DNA from: Bacteroidota bacterium
Lineage (GTDB): Bacteria; Bacteroidota; Ignavibacteria; UBA10030; UBA6906
Length of the DNA stretch: 64,000 nt
Assembly (NCBI GenBank): GCA_030835135.1
Contig: JAUQWO010000050.1
Span: forward strand, 21,931 to 85,930
Reading direction: 5' to 3'
The notes under the pieces are model-generated. The model was given only the letters and a program-made list of their open reading frames with translations, searched no databases and had not been told where the DNA came from. This document shows positions 52,157 to 61,398 of the stretch, piece after piece (positions within the stretch are counted from its first letter, which is position 1; every line of letters starts with the position of its first letter). The translations under genes were made by a program, and so were the position numbers.

Positions 52157-53193
52157 CCACACGCCACAAATACGCGAAACAGCTCTTCACGCAGAAGCCC
52201 GGGGGCGAACTGCCGAGCATCGTGGTGGCGCAGACCGAGAACCTGCAGTCCCGGTTCGTGATCCAGAAGATCCTGGATCTGCGCGAACAGGGCATCGCTC
52301 TCAACGACATCGCCATTCTCTTCCGGTCCAGCTTTCTCTCGTTCGACCTCGAGATCGAACTGAACAAGGCGGACATCCCATTCGTGAAGTTCGGGGGGTT
52401 CAAGTTCATCGAGACCGCGCACATCAAGGACCTCGTGGCGTATCTCAGGGTCATCGAGAACCCGCGCGACGCCGTGGCCTGGAACCGGATCCTGCTCCTC
52501 GTGGATGGCGTCGGTCCGCGCACGGCGGAGAAGGTGATCGACGACATCGTGGCCCGCCGCGCGTCGGCAGAACAGGATGCGACGGGCACCACGCTGCCGG
52601 CATTCTGGTCGCAGTTCAAGAGCTATCCGGACAAGATCCGCTCCCTGTTCGCAACGCTCCGGGACATCGCGCCGCAGCACCTCGCGCCGGCGGACAAGAT
52701 CCAGCAACTCCTGCCGTACTACGAACCGATCTTCGCAAAGCGATATGACGACTGGAACAAGCGGAAGAAGGATCTGGAGATGTTCGGCCAGATCGCCGAA
52801 CGGTACCGCGCTCTCGGGCCTTTCCTCAGCGATCTGACGCTGGAGCCGGCGAATGAGAGCGTCACCGACATTGCGCCGACCGACGCCGATGAAGAGAAAC
52901 TGATCCTCTCCACGATCCACAGCGCCAAGGGCCTGGAGTGGAATTCCGTCTTCGTCATCTACGCACTCGACGGACGCTTCCCGTCCACCCGCGCGGCCCT
53001 GAGCGAGGAGAGCATGGAAGAGGAACGACGGCTGATGTACGTCGCCTGCACGCGCGCGAAAGAGCATCTGTTCATCACCTATCCCATCAATATCTATGAC
53101 CGCGATTCGGGTTTGGTCCTCTCCAAGCCCTCGCGCTTCATCGCCGGGCTGCCCGACAACCTGCTCGACACCTGGGTCATCGACGAAGAATAG
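52153..53193 (+). CDS. UvrD/PcrA-type helicase, C-terminal half (split gene)
   Basis: 346 aa starting MTTRHKYAKQLFTQKPGGELP, which matches the normal continuation of the helicase after domain 1. It holds domain 2 and motif V (LSTIHSAKGLEWNSVFV near residue 255) and motif VI (EERRLMYVACTRAKEHLFIT near 290). With the N-half it gives all canonical motifs. Start overlaps the methyltransferase stop by four bases, so it is translated from the same mRNA. Confidence 0.9.
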   Translation: MTTRHKYAKQLFTQKPGGELPSIVVAQTENLQSRFVIQKILDLREQGIALNDIAILFRSSFLSFDLEIELNKADIPFVKFGGFKFIETAHIKDLVAYLRVIENPRDAVAWNRILLLVDGVGPRTAEKVIDDIVARRASAEQDATGTTLPAFWSQFKSYPDKIRSLFATLRDIAPQHLAPADKIQQLLPYYEPIFAKRYDDWNKRKKDLEMFGQIAERYRALGPFLSDLTLEPANESVTDIAPTDADEEKLILSTIHSAKGLEWNSVFVIYALDGRFPSTRAALSEESMEEERRLMYVACTRAKEHLFITYPINIYDRDSGLVLSKPSRFIAGLPDNLLDTWVIDEE

Positions 53194-53200
53194 GCACAGC

Positions 53201-54451
53201 ATGACGACACGACGTTCCGTCCTCCGCACTCTCGCCGGACTCCCCCTTCTCGCGGGTGCCACCGACACCCTTGTTGCCTCGCTTCTTGCGGACGATCGAC
53301 GTCTCAAGGGTTCGATGTGGATCTACCTGTGGGACATCGTCGATGAAGGCTACGATGCCGTGATGGCGCGGCTGAAGGACGCGCGGCTGTCGTCGCTGAG
53401 TCTTGCCACGGCCTACCATGCAGGCAAATTCCTCGCACCCCACAATCCGAAGCGCAAGGTCGTCTTCCTCGAGGATGGCACCGTATACTTCGCGCCGGAC
53501 CCGAAGCGGTACAAGCGCATCGCACCGCGGGTGAATTCGCTCGTGAACGCCGGGCACGGCCTGAAGCGCGTCACGGCGCATGCGGACAGGGCCGGATTGG
53601 AAACGCGGAGCTGGGTCGTGTGCTGCCACAACACGCCCCTTGGCCGGGCGTATCCCGACACGGTCGTCCGTACCGCATTCGGCGACCCGCTCTATCATAA
53701 TCTCTGCCCTTCCAACGACGATGTCCGCACGTATCTCCGGTCACTCGTCAGCGATGTGGCTTCTCAGGGCGTCAGCACGATCGAACTCGAAGCGCTGCAG
53801 TTCCAGGGATACGCGCATGGCGAGCACCATGAGCGGGAGGGGATCGCGCTGGGATCCATACCCCGCTTCCTGCTGGGTCTCTGCTTCTGTGACGCATGCC
53901 GCAGGGCGGCGACCAGGGCAAAGGTCGACATCGATACGGTGCACCGGTTCACGAAGGCTACGCTGGAGGAGTATTTCCAGAAGCCGGAAACGATGGAAGA
54001 GCGGTATCCTACGATTCGCTCCCTGCCCGCCGGGGTGTTCGACGAATTCCTCGGGTGGCGGTGCCGCGTCATCACCACGCTCATCGAGGAACTCGCGTCA
54101 CAGGCAAAGGGTGTCCAGCTCCGTCCCATCGTGAACTTCGATCCTGACTGGCGCATGATGGTCGGCGTGGATGTCCGCGCGGTCGCCGCGATCACCGGCG
54201 GCGTGTTGATGCCTGGCTACGTCAGGGATGCGGCAGCACTGCGTCCGGTGCTGGGCAGGATGCAGGAATCACTGGCCGGACATGCCATCACGGTCGGTAT
54301 GCAGGTCGGTCTCCCTGAAAGCGGCGGGAAGCCCGAATTCATGGACCGCATGAACCTCGCCCGTGAGCTGGGGATCACGTCCTTCAACTTCTACAACTAC
54401 GGATTCATCCCGCTGGAACGGCTGGACTGGATCCGGGAAGCGATGATCTGA
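53201..54451 (+). CDS. Tat-signal secreted protein, possible TIM-barrel hydrolase
   Basis: 416 aa from ATG 53201. The N-terminus TRRSVLRTLAGLPLLAG is a likely twin-arginine export signal. The mature part has LKGSMWIYLWDIVDEG, alternating strands and helices, an acidic IELEALQFQGYAHG and GITSFNFYNYGF at the end, all consistent with a TIM barrel of the glycosidase-like type. An FCDACRRA pair of cysteines lies near residue 228. I recognise no specific family. It follows the helicase by 8 bases, so it may be co-transcribed. Confidence 0.72.
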   Translation: MTTRRSVLRTLAGLPLLAGATDTLVASLLADDRRLKGSMWIYLWDIVDEGYDAVMARLKDARLSSLSLATAYHAGKFLAPHNPKRKVVFLEDGTVYFAPDPKRYKRIAPRVNSLVNAGHGLKRVTAHADRAGLETRSWVVCCHNTPLGRAYPDTVVRTAFGDPLYHNLCPSNDDVRTYLRSLVSDVASQGVSTIELEALQFQGYAHGEHHEREGIALGSIPRFLLGLCFCDACRRAATRAKVDIDTVHRFTKATLEEYFQKPETMEERYPTIRSLPAGVFDEFLGWRCRVITTLIEELASQAKGVQLRPIVNFDPDWRMMVGVDVRAVAAITGGVLMPGYVRDAAALRPVLGRMQESLAGHAITVGMQVGLPESGGKPEFMDRMNLARELGITSFNFYNYGFIPLERLDWIREAMI

Positions 54452-54575
54452 GCGCAGAGGGAAGGGGAGGACACGGAAGGTGCGGCGCGACCGTGGAAGG
54501 CATGCTCCCGATCTTTCGGACCAACGGACATGAGGGCTCGGTCGCTTTTCGGGGTTCCACCTCCTCTATAGTATC

Positions 54576-54601
54576 TGTTCACCATTGACCACATGTTCAC
54601 C
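54576..54601. promoter_or_regulatory. TGTTCACC direct repeat upstream of T9SS cargo B1
   Basis: TGTTCACC occurs at 54576-54583 and 54594-54601, ten bases apart. The first copy extends to TGTTCACCATTGACCACATG, which is similar to a motif at 61265-61284 before cargo B2. Candidate regulator sites; nothing else is seen in the 281-base gap apart from a possible TTG/TTTG promoter (54692 and 54711). Confidence 0.4.
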
Positions 54602-54732
54602 TCTGCACTCGGGACTTCCGTTTCTCCTGCCTCCCCGCCCCCTCTGTCCATGAAATTCGCCTGATCCCGGACCATTCATCTGGCATGTGACTTGCCCTAC
54701 GGATGCCGGCTTTGAACATTGACCCGGAGACC

Positions 54733-57153
54733 ATGATGGCACATTCTGCACGGATGATGTCGGCCCTGCTTCGCGGGCTGTTGATGACCTGTTTCCTCAC
54801 ACCACTTTCCGCCGGACAATCGCTTGATGACTACCGCTCCGTGACACCGGTGTCCGCCTCCTGGAAGAACGCCGCGTCATGGCAACGGTACAACGGCTCG
54901 ACGTGGGTGGCGGCAGCGACCTATCCCACCGATGCGAACACACATGCGATAACGGTACGGAGTGGTTCGACGCTCTCCGTGACGTCAGCCCTCACGGTGG
55001 ACGACCTGACGGTCGAATCGGGGGCCACGGTCACGAACAGCAGCACGCTCACGCTCGGAGCAACCCTCTGCACGATGAGTGGCACGCTGTCGAACACCGG
55101 AACGCTCGTGCACGACGGCATGCTGATCGTCTACGGGACCCTGCGGAATTCCGGGACGGTGACCGCATCCGATAACAGCATATGGGTCCGCACCGGGGGG
55201 ACATACCAGCACGATGTAGCCACAACGGCAGGTGCCATCCCCGGATGCACATGGGAAACCGGATCGACACTCCTGATCTCCGGGTACACGAGCAATACGG
55301 AAGAACTCTCCCTGCTCGGCAATCAGGAACTTCAGGATCTCACATGGAATTGCCCGGGCCAGACCGGCGCGATCCCATTCCCCTCCGATTTCTCAACGAT
55401 CCTTGGAACATTCAGGATCACATCGACGGGCTCCGGGAGCATCATCACCAACACCACGGGGAGCAATCATCTCTACACGATAGACGGGGATCTCATCCAC
55501 ACAGGCGGTACCCTCAACCTGAGTTCGGGGTCGGAAGGGACCGATCTGCTCGTGAAAGGGAACGTATCGCTCACCGGTGGCACCATGACCATGACCGGCT
55601 CTGCAACGCGCTCCCCGGTCGCCCTCGTCCCGAACGACGGCAGTACGCCGGTGAACCTCACTGTCGCAAGCGCGTACACCATGGCAAGTGGTCCGGTGCT
55701 CCTGATCTTTACCGGGACCGAGGCGACACTCACAGAGGACTGCTATCTGGATGCCGGCGCACTGGAGCTTGCGGGGACGCTGCACTGCGGGACGTACATT
55801 ATCCGGGGCGCGAGGTTTGAGATGACCACCACCTGGAGCACCCTGGGCATCGGCGACGAACATGGCATTGCCGCCTCTGCGGCTGAAGGGAACATCCAGA
55901 CGACCTCGCGTATCCTGCCGGAGAATATTTCATTTCTGTATGAATATGCATCCGGGGATAGTTATACCGGTGACGGTCTTCCTTCAAATGTGTATTCGTT
56001 CACCTCGTCGAACACCGGTGGGGCACTGCACTTCGAGAAAAGTGTGACCGTGGAGCACTCCCTGACCGTGAACAGCCCCATCCATCTCGATACGTACGAC
56101 CTCACGCTGAGGACGGATGCCTCGGTGACCGCATCCGCCCAGGTTGCCGCGGACAACAGCGGTTCCTTTACACGGCTCATCGGCTCCAGCGGAAGCTACC
56201 TGTTCCCGGTCGGATCAGAGAACGACTATTCGCCGTTCACTCTGAGTATCACCGCATCCGGCTTCTCATCAGCAGCTGTCGAAGTGAACGTCCATACGGA
56301 TCCCCATCCATCCAACACGAGCCCGTCGAGCTATCTCACACGCTACTGGTCGCTCAGTGGCAGCGGGTTCAGCGGACTTTCCTACGACGGTTCATTCACA
56401 TACCTCAGCGGTGATATCGAAGGGACCGAAGCAAATATCTACTGTGGCCGGTATTCCGGAACGGATTGGTTCCTGGGCGACCAGACGACCACCGCAACGA
56501 ATACCATGACCATTCAGGACCAGACGGCATTCGGTGCGATCACGGGTGGAGAACCGGGTTCGCTTCCGGTCCAGGTGGCCGATGTCCGCGCGTGGCGTTC
56601 CGGCGATGTGACCCATGTCGGCTGGCGCACGCTCAGCGAAGTGAACAACTATGGATTCCACGTGCAGCGGAAAGAAGGCTCAGACGGTGTGTTCGCCGAT
56701 CTGGCCGGCGGGTTCCTTCCCGGGTACGGCACGACCATCGAAGCACAGAGCTATGAGTTCATCGATCACGACCCGTCACCGGGCGTGTGCTCCTATCGGC
56801 TGAGGCAGGTCGATCTGAACGGGAGCGAGCATATGATGGGCGAGGTGCGCCTCGACGCAGCGACCAGCGTGGACGAACCTGCTCAACCACGTGCATTCGC
56901 GCTGCTCCAGAACTACCCCAACCCGTTCAACCCGTCGACCACCATGGTCTATGATCTCCCGGTCAGCGGCATGGTGCTCCTCGAGGTGTGCGATGCGCTC
57001 GGACGGACAGTTGCCGTTCCCGTACACGAGATGCAGACACCAGGCCGGCACATCGTCACGTTCGATGGGTCACGCCTGGCTTCCGGTGTGTACCTCTACC
57101 GGCTCCACGCGGATGGGAAGGTGGCGGTGCGGGCAATGCTGCTGGTGCGATAG
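54733..57153 (+). CDS. Module B T9SS-secreted surface protein B1
   Basis: 806 aa. ATG 54733 follows CCGGAGACC. The signal peptide includes LLMTCFLTPLSAGQ. The N-terminal region has WKNAASWQRYNGSTW and beta-strand repeats with 'GSTLSVTSALTVDDLTVES' character; later a fibronectin-like SEVNNYGFHVQRKEGS and a sorting domain with LLQNYPNPFNPSTTMVYDL and terminal AMLLVR. It is a paralogue of the protein at 61399. Both flank the module B kinase and regulator. No enzyme motif; probably an adhesive or structural surface protein. Confidence 0.88.
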   Translation: MMAHSARMMSALLRGLLMTCFLTPLSAGQSLDDYRSVTPVSASWKNAASWQRYNGSTWVAAATYPTDANTHAITVRSGSTLSVTSALTVDDLTVESGATVTNSSTLTLGATLCTMSGTLSNTGTLVHDGMLIVYGTLRNSGTVTASDNSIWVRTGGTYQHDVATTAGAIPGCTWETGSTLLISGYTSNTEELSLLGNQELQDLTWNCPGQTGAIPFPSDFSTILGTFRITSTGSGSIITNTTGSNHLYTIDGDLIHTGGTLNLSSGSEGTDLLVKGNVSLTGGTMTMTGSATRSPVALVPNDGSTPVNLTVASAYTMASGPVLLIFTGTEATLTEDCYLDAGALELAGTLHCGTYIIRGARFEMTTTWSTLGIGDEHGIAASAAEGNIQTTSRILPENISFLYEYASGDSYTGDGLPSNVYSFTSSNTGGALHFEKSVTVEHSLTVNSPIHLDTYDLTLRTDASVTASAQVAADNSGSFTRLIGSSGSYLFPVGSENDYSPFTLSITASGFSSAAVEVNVHTDPHPSNTSPSSYLTRYWSLSGSGFSGLSYDGSFTYLSGDIEGTEANIYCGRYSGTDWFLGDQTTTATNTMTIQDQTAFGAITGGEPGSLPVQVADVRAWRSGDVTHVGWRTLSEVNNYGFHVQRKEGSDGVFADLAGGFLPGYGTTIEAQSYEFIDHDPSPGVCSYRLRQVDLNGSEHMMGEVRLDAATSVDEPAQPRAFALLQNYPNPFNPSTTMVYDLPVSGMVLLEVCDALGRTVAVPVHEMQTPGRHIVTFDGSRLASGVYLYRLHADGKVAVRAMLLVR

Positions 57154-57176
57154 CGATCGTTCACGCAGGACCTCCG

Positions 57177-57219
57177 ACAGGGCGGGCGCCTCACGTGCGT
57201 CCCGCCCTGTTCTGTTCTT
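57177..57219 (+). terminator. Terminator after cargo B1
   Basis: ACAGGGCGGG (57177-57186) pairs with CCCGCCCTGT (57201-57210), followed by TCTGTTCTT. Confidence 0.75.
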
Positions 57220-57269
57220 CCGATTCTTCATCTTCTCTGCTTGTCCCGCTCGTCGATCCTGCCCACCGT

Positions 57270-57430
57270 TCAGGTCCTACAATGCATCCTTCTTCTGCTT
57301 CTGCTTCTGTTTCTGCTTCTGTTTCTGCCTTTGCCTCTCCTCATCTGCCTCTCCCTTCCGCCTCTTACATTCTCCTTCTTCCCTTCTCCTTTTTCCCTTT
57401 TCCTTTTGCCGTTCAATTTCCTACCTTCCT
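57270..57430. other. Pyrimidine-rich tract before module B kinase
   Basis: Mostly C and T on the plus strand with repeated CTTCTG and TTTCTG units. If translated from an in-frame ATG at 57241 it gives a Leu/Phe/Ser-rich run, most likely spurious. A comparable tract precedes the module A remnant. Confidence 0.65.
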
Positions 57431-57432
57431 CC

Positions 57433-60400
57433 GTGCATCACCTCCGGCTTCATATCACCCTGACCGCGCTGGCGATCATATGCAGCGCCCCCCTCTCCGC
57501 CCAGACCGGAACGGTGAAGTTCGACCGCATCTCCCTCGAGAACGGCCTCTCACAATCCACCGTCAATGCGATCGCACAGGATGGCCTCGGATTCCTCTGG
57601 TTCGGCACGCAGGACGGACTGAACCGGTACGACGGCTACGGCATCACGGTCTTCAAGCATAACGCACGCGACCCCCGATCGGTCTCCGATAATGGGATCT
57701 GGTCGCTTTGCCGCGACCGCGACGGTGATCTCTGGATCGGAACGATGCGCGGCGGACTGAGCCGCTATTTCATCCGCACCGGAACCTTCCACCACTACAA
57801 AAATTCCCCGAACGACCCCGGTACCATCAGCGAAGATAACGTGACGGCGGTGTTCCAGGATTCCCGCGGTACGATCTGGGCAGGCACGCTCACGGGCGGC
57901 CTGAACCGGCTCGATCCGCTGAGTGGACGCGTGCACCGGTTTCAGTTCGACCCCGATGATTCCTCGTCGCTTGCCGACAACTCCGTCTGGGCGATCGCCG
58001 AGGATAGTTCCGGCACGCTCTGGATAGCGACATGGGGCGGTCTCTGCCGGTTCGTACCGCCGCCGGCAGGAACCGAACCCGCCACCGGCACGGGAATGTT
58101 CGTGCGCTACAAGCATGCGCCGACATCACCATCCTCGCCTGCCGGCAACAACATCCGCACGGTGATGGTCGACCGGCACGGCATGATCTGGATCGGCGCG
58201 TGGGGACGCGGGCTCGACCGCCTCGACCCCCGCTCCGGAGTCTTCACGCACTATGCCCACGCACCCAACGATCCCCGCTCCCTTGCAAGCAACCTCGTCC
58301 TGTCGCTGCACGAGGACCGCAGCGGGGCGATCTGGGTGGGGACCAATGACGCGGGGCTCGATCTCCTGGATCCCCGCACCGGCACGGCGCGGCACTTCGT
58401 ACCCGACCCCTCATCCCCTCTGGCACTGAACAATGGCATCATCAGTGCGCTGTTCGAAGACAATGCCGGCGCACTCTGGATCGGCACGGCGGCGGGTGGC
58501 GTGAATCGCTTCGACAGGATGAAGAACCGCTTCGACCACTACCGCGACAATGCCAACGACCCGAACGATCTTTCGGGGAGGGACGTCTGGGCTCTGCTGG
58601 AGGACCATGAAGGCATCCTCTGGATCGGCACGTATGGCAACGGCCTGAACAGATTTGACAGAGGCTCCGGGACCTTCACGCACTATGTCCACATCCCCGG
58701 CACTCCCCGCTCCCTCAGCAGCAACTACGTCATTTCTCTCTGTGAGACCCGGGCCGGTGTCCTCTATTGCGGAACGGAGGGAGGTGGGCTTAACCGGTTC
58801 GATCCCCGTACTGGCGGGTTCTTTGCCTACCGCCACGATCCGCACGACGCACACTCGATCGCCCAGGATGAAGTGACCGTGATCCTGGAGGACCGCCACG
58901 GATCGCTCTGGATCGGAACGAACGGATCGGGCCTGGACCGTCTCGACCCGGCCACCGGGCGCATCACGCACTTCCCGCCCGATGAAAAGGATCCGCGCGC
59001 CCTGCCCGCCGGGTCCATCCTCGCGCTGCTGGAGGATCGCGCCGGTTCCCTGTGGGTCGGCATGTACGGCGGCGGAGTGGCGCGCATCGATCCGTCGACA
59101 GGTGAGATCACGCGACATCTGTTCGACCCGTCACGCGCGACCGGGATCAATAACAGTACGGTGCTCTCTCTGTACGAGGACCCTGCAGGCATTCTGTGGA
59201 TCGGCACGTACGGCGGCGGATTGAACAGATTCGACAGACAGGCCGGCACCTGGCAGTCGGTGACAGAACACCAGGGGTTGCCGAATGACGTCATCTATGG
59301 GATCCTGCCAGATGCCCATGGCAATCTCTGGCTGCCAACGAACAAGGGGCTCGCCCGGTATACCCCGGCCACCGGTGCGGTCCGTGCGTTCGACATGACC
59401 GATGGCCTGCAGGGGAATGAGTTCAATCAGGGATCGTACCATCAGACCCGCCGGGGAGAGTTCATCCTCGGCGGCATCAACGGCTTCAATGCATTCTTCC
59501 CGGACAGCATCACCGACAACCATTTCGTCCCACCGGTCTACCTCACCACATTCCGCGTGTTCGACAAAGAGGCCGCGCTGCCCACGGCCCTCGCGGTCAC
59601 GCGATCGGTGGACCTCACCTATGACCGGAATTTCCTTTCGTTCGAATTCGTCGCCCTGAACTATACCTCCCCCGCCAGGAACCGCTATGCCTACATGCTC
59701 GAGGGACTCGATGGGGCGTGGATCGATGCCGGCACCCGCCGGTATGTGAGCTATACGAACCTGGAACCCGGCACGTACGTCCTCCGCGTCCGTGGCTCCA
59801 ACAATGACGGCGTCTGGAACACCGCGGGCACGGCGCTGACGATCACCATCGTGCCGCCTTACTGGAAGACATGGTGGTTTCAGATCCTGGCCGTCGGTAC
59901 CGTGGCCGGACTGCTGTTCCTCATGTATCGCTACCGCGTCAACAAGCTCATCGAGATCGAACGCATCCGGACCTCCATCGCGTCCGATCTGCACGATGAC
60001 ATCGGGTCGACACTCACCGAGATCGCGCTGTACAGCGATGTGGGACTCCGGTCGCTGCGCCAGCATCCCGGCACTGCGCCGTTGTCCGATGAAGAACGCG
60101 CCAAGCTCTCCTCGCTGCTGGGAGAGATCGGCACGACGTCGCGTTCCCTGATCGATGCCATGAACGACATCGTCTGGTCGATCGATCCGCGCAACGACTC
60201 TTTCGAATTTCTCCTCCTGCGCATCCGGATGCATGCCACGAGGATGCTCGAGGCCAAAGGGATCAACTACGAGATCGACATCCCCCCGACCCTCGCCTCC
60301 CTCCGGTTCCCGTTGGCTTCGCGCCGCCGCCTCTTTCTGATCTACAAAGAGGCCATCAACAATGTGCTCAGGCATGCACAGGCCACCCGCGTCACCCTGA

Positions 60401-60594
60401 GTATCCGGCGCGAAAGGCGCACTCTCGTGATGAGCATCGTGGACAATGGCGCGGGTTTCGACCCGGGCCTGGGCAGCAGGGGAAATGGCCTGCACAACAT
60501 GCAGGCACGGGCCCGTTCCATCGGCGGTGAGTTGACCCTCACCTCGGCGCCCGGGCTCGGTACCAGCGTGACACTGCATGTGGGCATACCATGA
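57433..60594 (+). CDS. Module B propeller sensor histidine kinase
   Basis: About 1053 aa from GTG 57433, which gives a normal signal peptide HLRLHITLTALAIICSAPLSAQ; the longer in-frame start at 57241 would read through the pyrimidine tract. Architecture matches the module A kinase: about 14 propeller repeats (AQDGLGFLWFGTQDGLNR), Y_Y_Y domain (FVALNYTSPARNRYAYMLEGLD), transmembrane helix near residue 820, H-box SDLHDDIGSTLTE and HATPase (VDNGAGFD). It overlaps the regulator gene by four bases. Probably senses an extracellular ligand and controls the flanking T9SS proteins. Confidence 0.9.
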   Translation: MHHLRLHITLTALAIICSAPLSAQTGTVKFDRISLENGLSQSTVNAIAQDGLGFLWFGTQDGLNRYDGYGITVFKHNARDPRSVSDNGIWSLCRDRDGDLWIGTMRGGLSRYFIRTGTFHHYKNSPNDPGTISEDNVTAVFQDSRGTIWAGTLTGGLNRLDPLSGRVHRFQFDPDDSSSLADNSVWAIAEDSSGTLWIATWGGLCRFVPPPAGTEPATGTGMFVRYKHAPTSPSSPAGNNIRTVMVDRHGMIWIGAWGRGLDRLDPRSGVFTHYAHAPNDPRSLASNLVLSLHEDRSGAIWVGTNDAGLDLLDPRTGTARHFVPDPSSPLALNNGIISALFEDNAGALWIGTAAGGVNRFDRMKNRFDHYRDNANDPNDLSGRDVWALLEDHEGILWIGTYGNGLNRFDRGSGTFTHYVHIPGTPRSLSSNYVISLCETRAGVLYCGTEGGGLNRFDPRTGGFFAYRHDPHDAHSIAQDEVTVILEDRHGSLWIGTNGSGLDRLDPATGRITHFPPDEKDPRALPAGSILALLEDRAGSLWVGMYGGGVARIDPSTGEITRHLFDPSRATGINNSTVLSLYEDPAGILWIGTYGGGLNRFDRQAGTWQSVTEHQGLPNDVIYGILPDAHGNLWLPTNKGLARYTPATGAVRAFDMTDGLQGNEFNQGSYHQTRRGEFILGGINGFNAFFPDSITDNHFVPPVYLTTFRVFDKEAALPTALAVTRSVDLTYDRNFLSFEFVALNYTSPARNRYAYMLEGLDGAWIDAGTRRYVSYTNLEPGTYVLRVRGSNNDGVWNTAGTALTITIVPPYWKTWWFQILAVGTVAGLLFLMYRYRVNKLIEIERIRTSIASDLHDDIGSTLTEIALYSDVGLRSLRQHPGTAPLSDEERAKLSSLLGEIGTTSRSLIDAMNDIVWSIDPRNDSFEFLLLRIRMHATRMLEAKGINYEIDIPPTLASLRFPLASRRRLFLIYKEAINNVLRHAQATRVTLSIRRERRTLVMSIVDNGAGFDPGLGSRGNGLHNMQARARSIGGELTLTSAPGLGTSVTLHVGIP

Positions 60595-61238
60595 CCGCGA
60601 AGTCCGAAACCACCGTGATCGTCGTCGAAGACCGCACACGTATCCGCGAGACCATCGTCGATCTCATCAACGAGACCGAGGGGCTCCGGTGCGCCGGGTC
60701 CTACGGGTCATGCGAAGCACTGCTCGAACATCTCGCCGATGCGGTTCCCGACGTCATCCTGATGGATATCGGCCTCCCCGGCATGTCGGGGATCGAAGGG
60801 GTGAAGGCCGTGAAGGCCCGTTTCCCCGACGTGGACATCCTGATGCATACGGTGTTCGACGATGACGAGAAGATCTTCCAATCGATCCTTGCCGGTGCAT
60901 CGGGCTACGTCCTGAAGAACGCCGAGGCCGAGGAGCTCATCCGCGCCATCCGCGAGATCCGGGTGGGGGCACCGATGAGCGCCTCCATCGCCCGGCGGAT
61001 GCTGGCGATGATGCGGGGCAAAGAGGCAAAACCCGCGGGCGACCTCAACCTCACCCCGCGCGAGCTCGAGATCCTGCAATGGCTGGTGGAGGGACTGAGC
61101 TACAAGAAGATCGCGGAGAAACTGTTCATCAGTCCGCTCACCGTGCAATCGCACATCAAGAAGGTCTACGAGAAACTGCAGGTGCATTCCAAATCCGCCG
61201 CAGTGTCCAAAGCCCTGAAGTACAGGCTCTTCGAATGA
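60591..61238 (+). CDS. Module B LuxR/NarL-type response regulator
   Basis: 215 aa. Receiver: VVEDRTRI, phosphoacceptor ILMDIGLPGMSG, lysine in YVLKNAEA. HTH: LTPRELEILQWLVEGLSYKKIAEKLFISPLTVQSHIKKVYEKLQV. Coupled to the kinase by four bases. Sequence differs enough from the module A regulator to expect a different operator. Confidence 0.93.
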   Translation: MTAKSETTVIVVEDRTRIRETIVDLINETEGLRCAGSYGSCEALLEHLADAVPDVILMDIGLPGMSGIEGVKAVKARFPDVDILMHTVFDDDEKIFQSILAGASGYVLKNAEAEELIRAIREIRVGAPMSASIARRMLAMMRGKEAKPAGDLNLTPRELEILQWLVEGLSYKKIAEKLFISPLTVQSHIKKVYEKLQVHSKSAAVSKALKYRLFE

Positions 61239-61246
61239 CCCCCTCC

Positions 61247-61284
61247 TGAGCAATACTGGAAGTCTGCTCAATAGTGACCACAGG
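61247..61284. promoter_or_regulatory. TGAGCA-N12-TGCTCA dyad and shared motif before cargo B2
   Basis: TGAGCA (61247-61252) and TGCTCA (61265-61270) are inverted copies. From 61265 the sequence TGCTCAATAGTGACCACAGG matches 15 of 20 bases with the motif at 54576-54595 before cargo B1. Possible site for the module B regulator. Confidence 0.4.
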
Positions 61285-61398
61285 CGCATCGTCTCACCCC
61301 CTACCCACCGTTCATTCGCAGCATTTTCACGGGTTCCCGTGGCACACACATTGTCCACAAGTGGGCGGATGACTTTGACAATTCTGGAGGTCTCGATC

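Noticed and set aside
50229..53193. Two unrelated helicase genes rather than a split gene
   Set aside because: The halves have complementary, non-overlapping motif sets and join at the point expected for a single UvrD protein.
57241..57432. N-terminal extension of the module B kinase starting at 57241
   Set aside because: It translates a pyrimidine-rich tract into a Leu/Phe/Ser run with no homology, while GTG 57433 begins a normal signal peptide.
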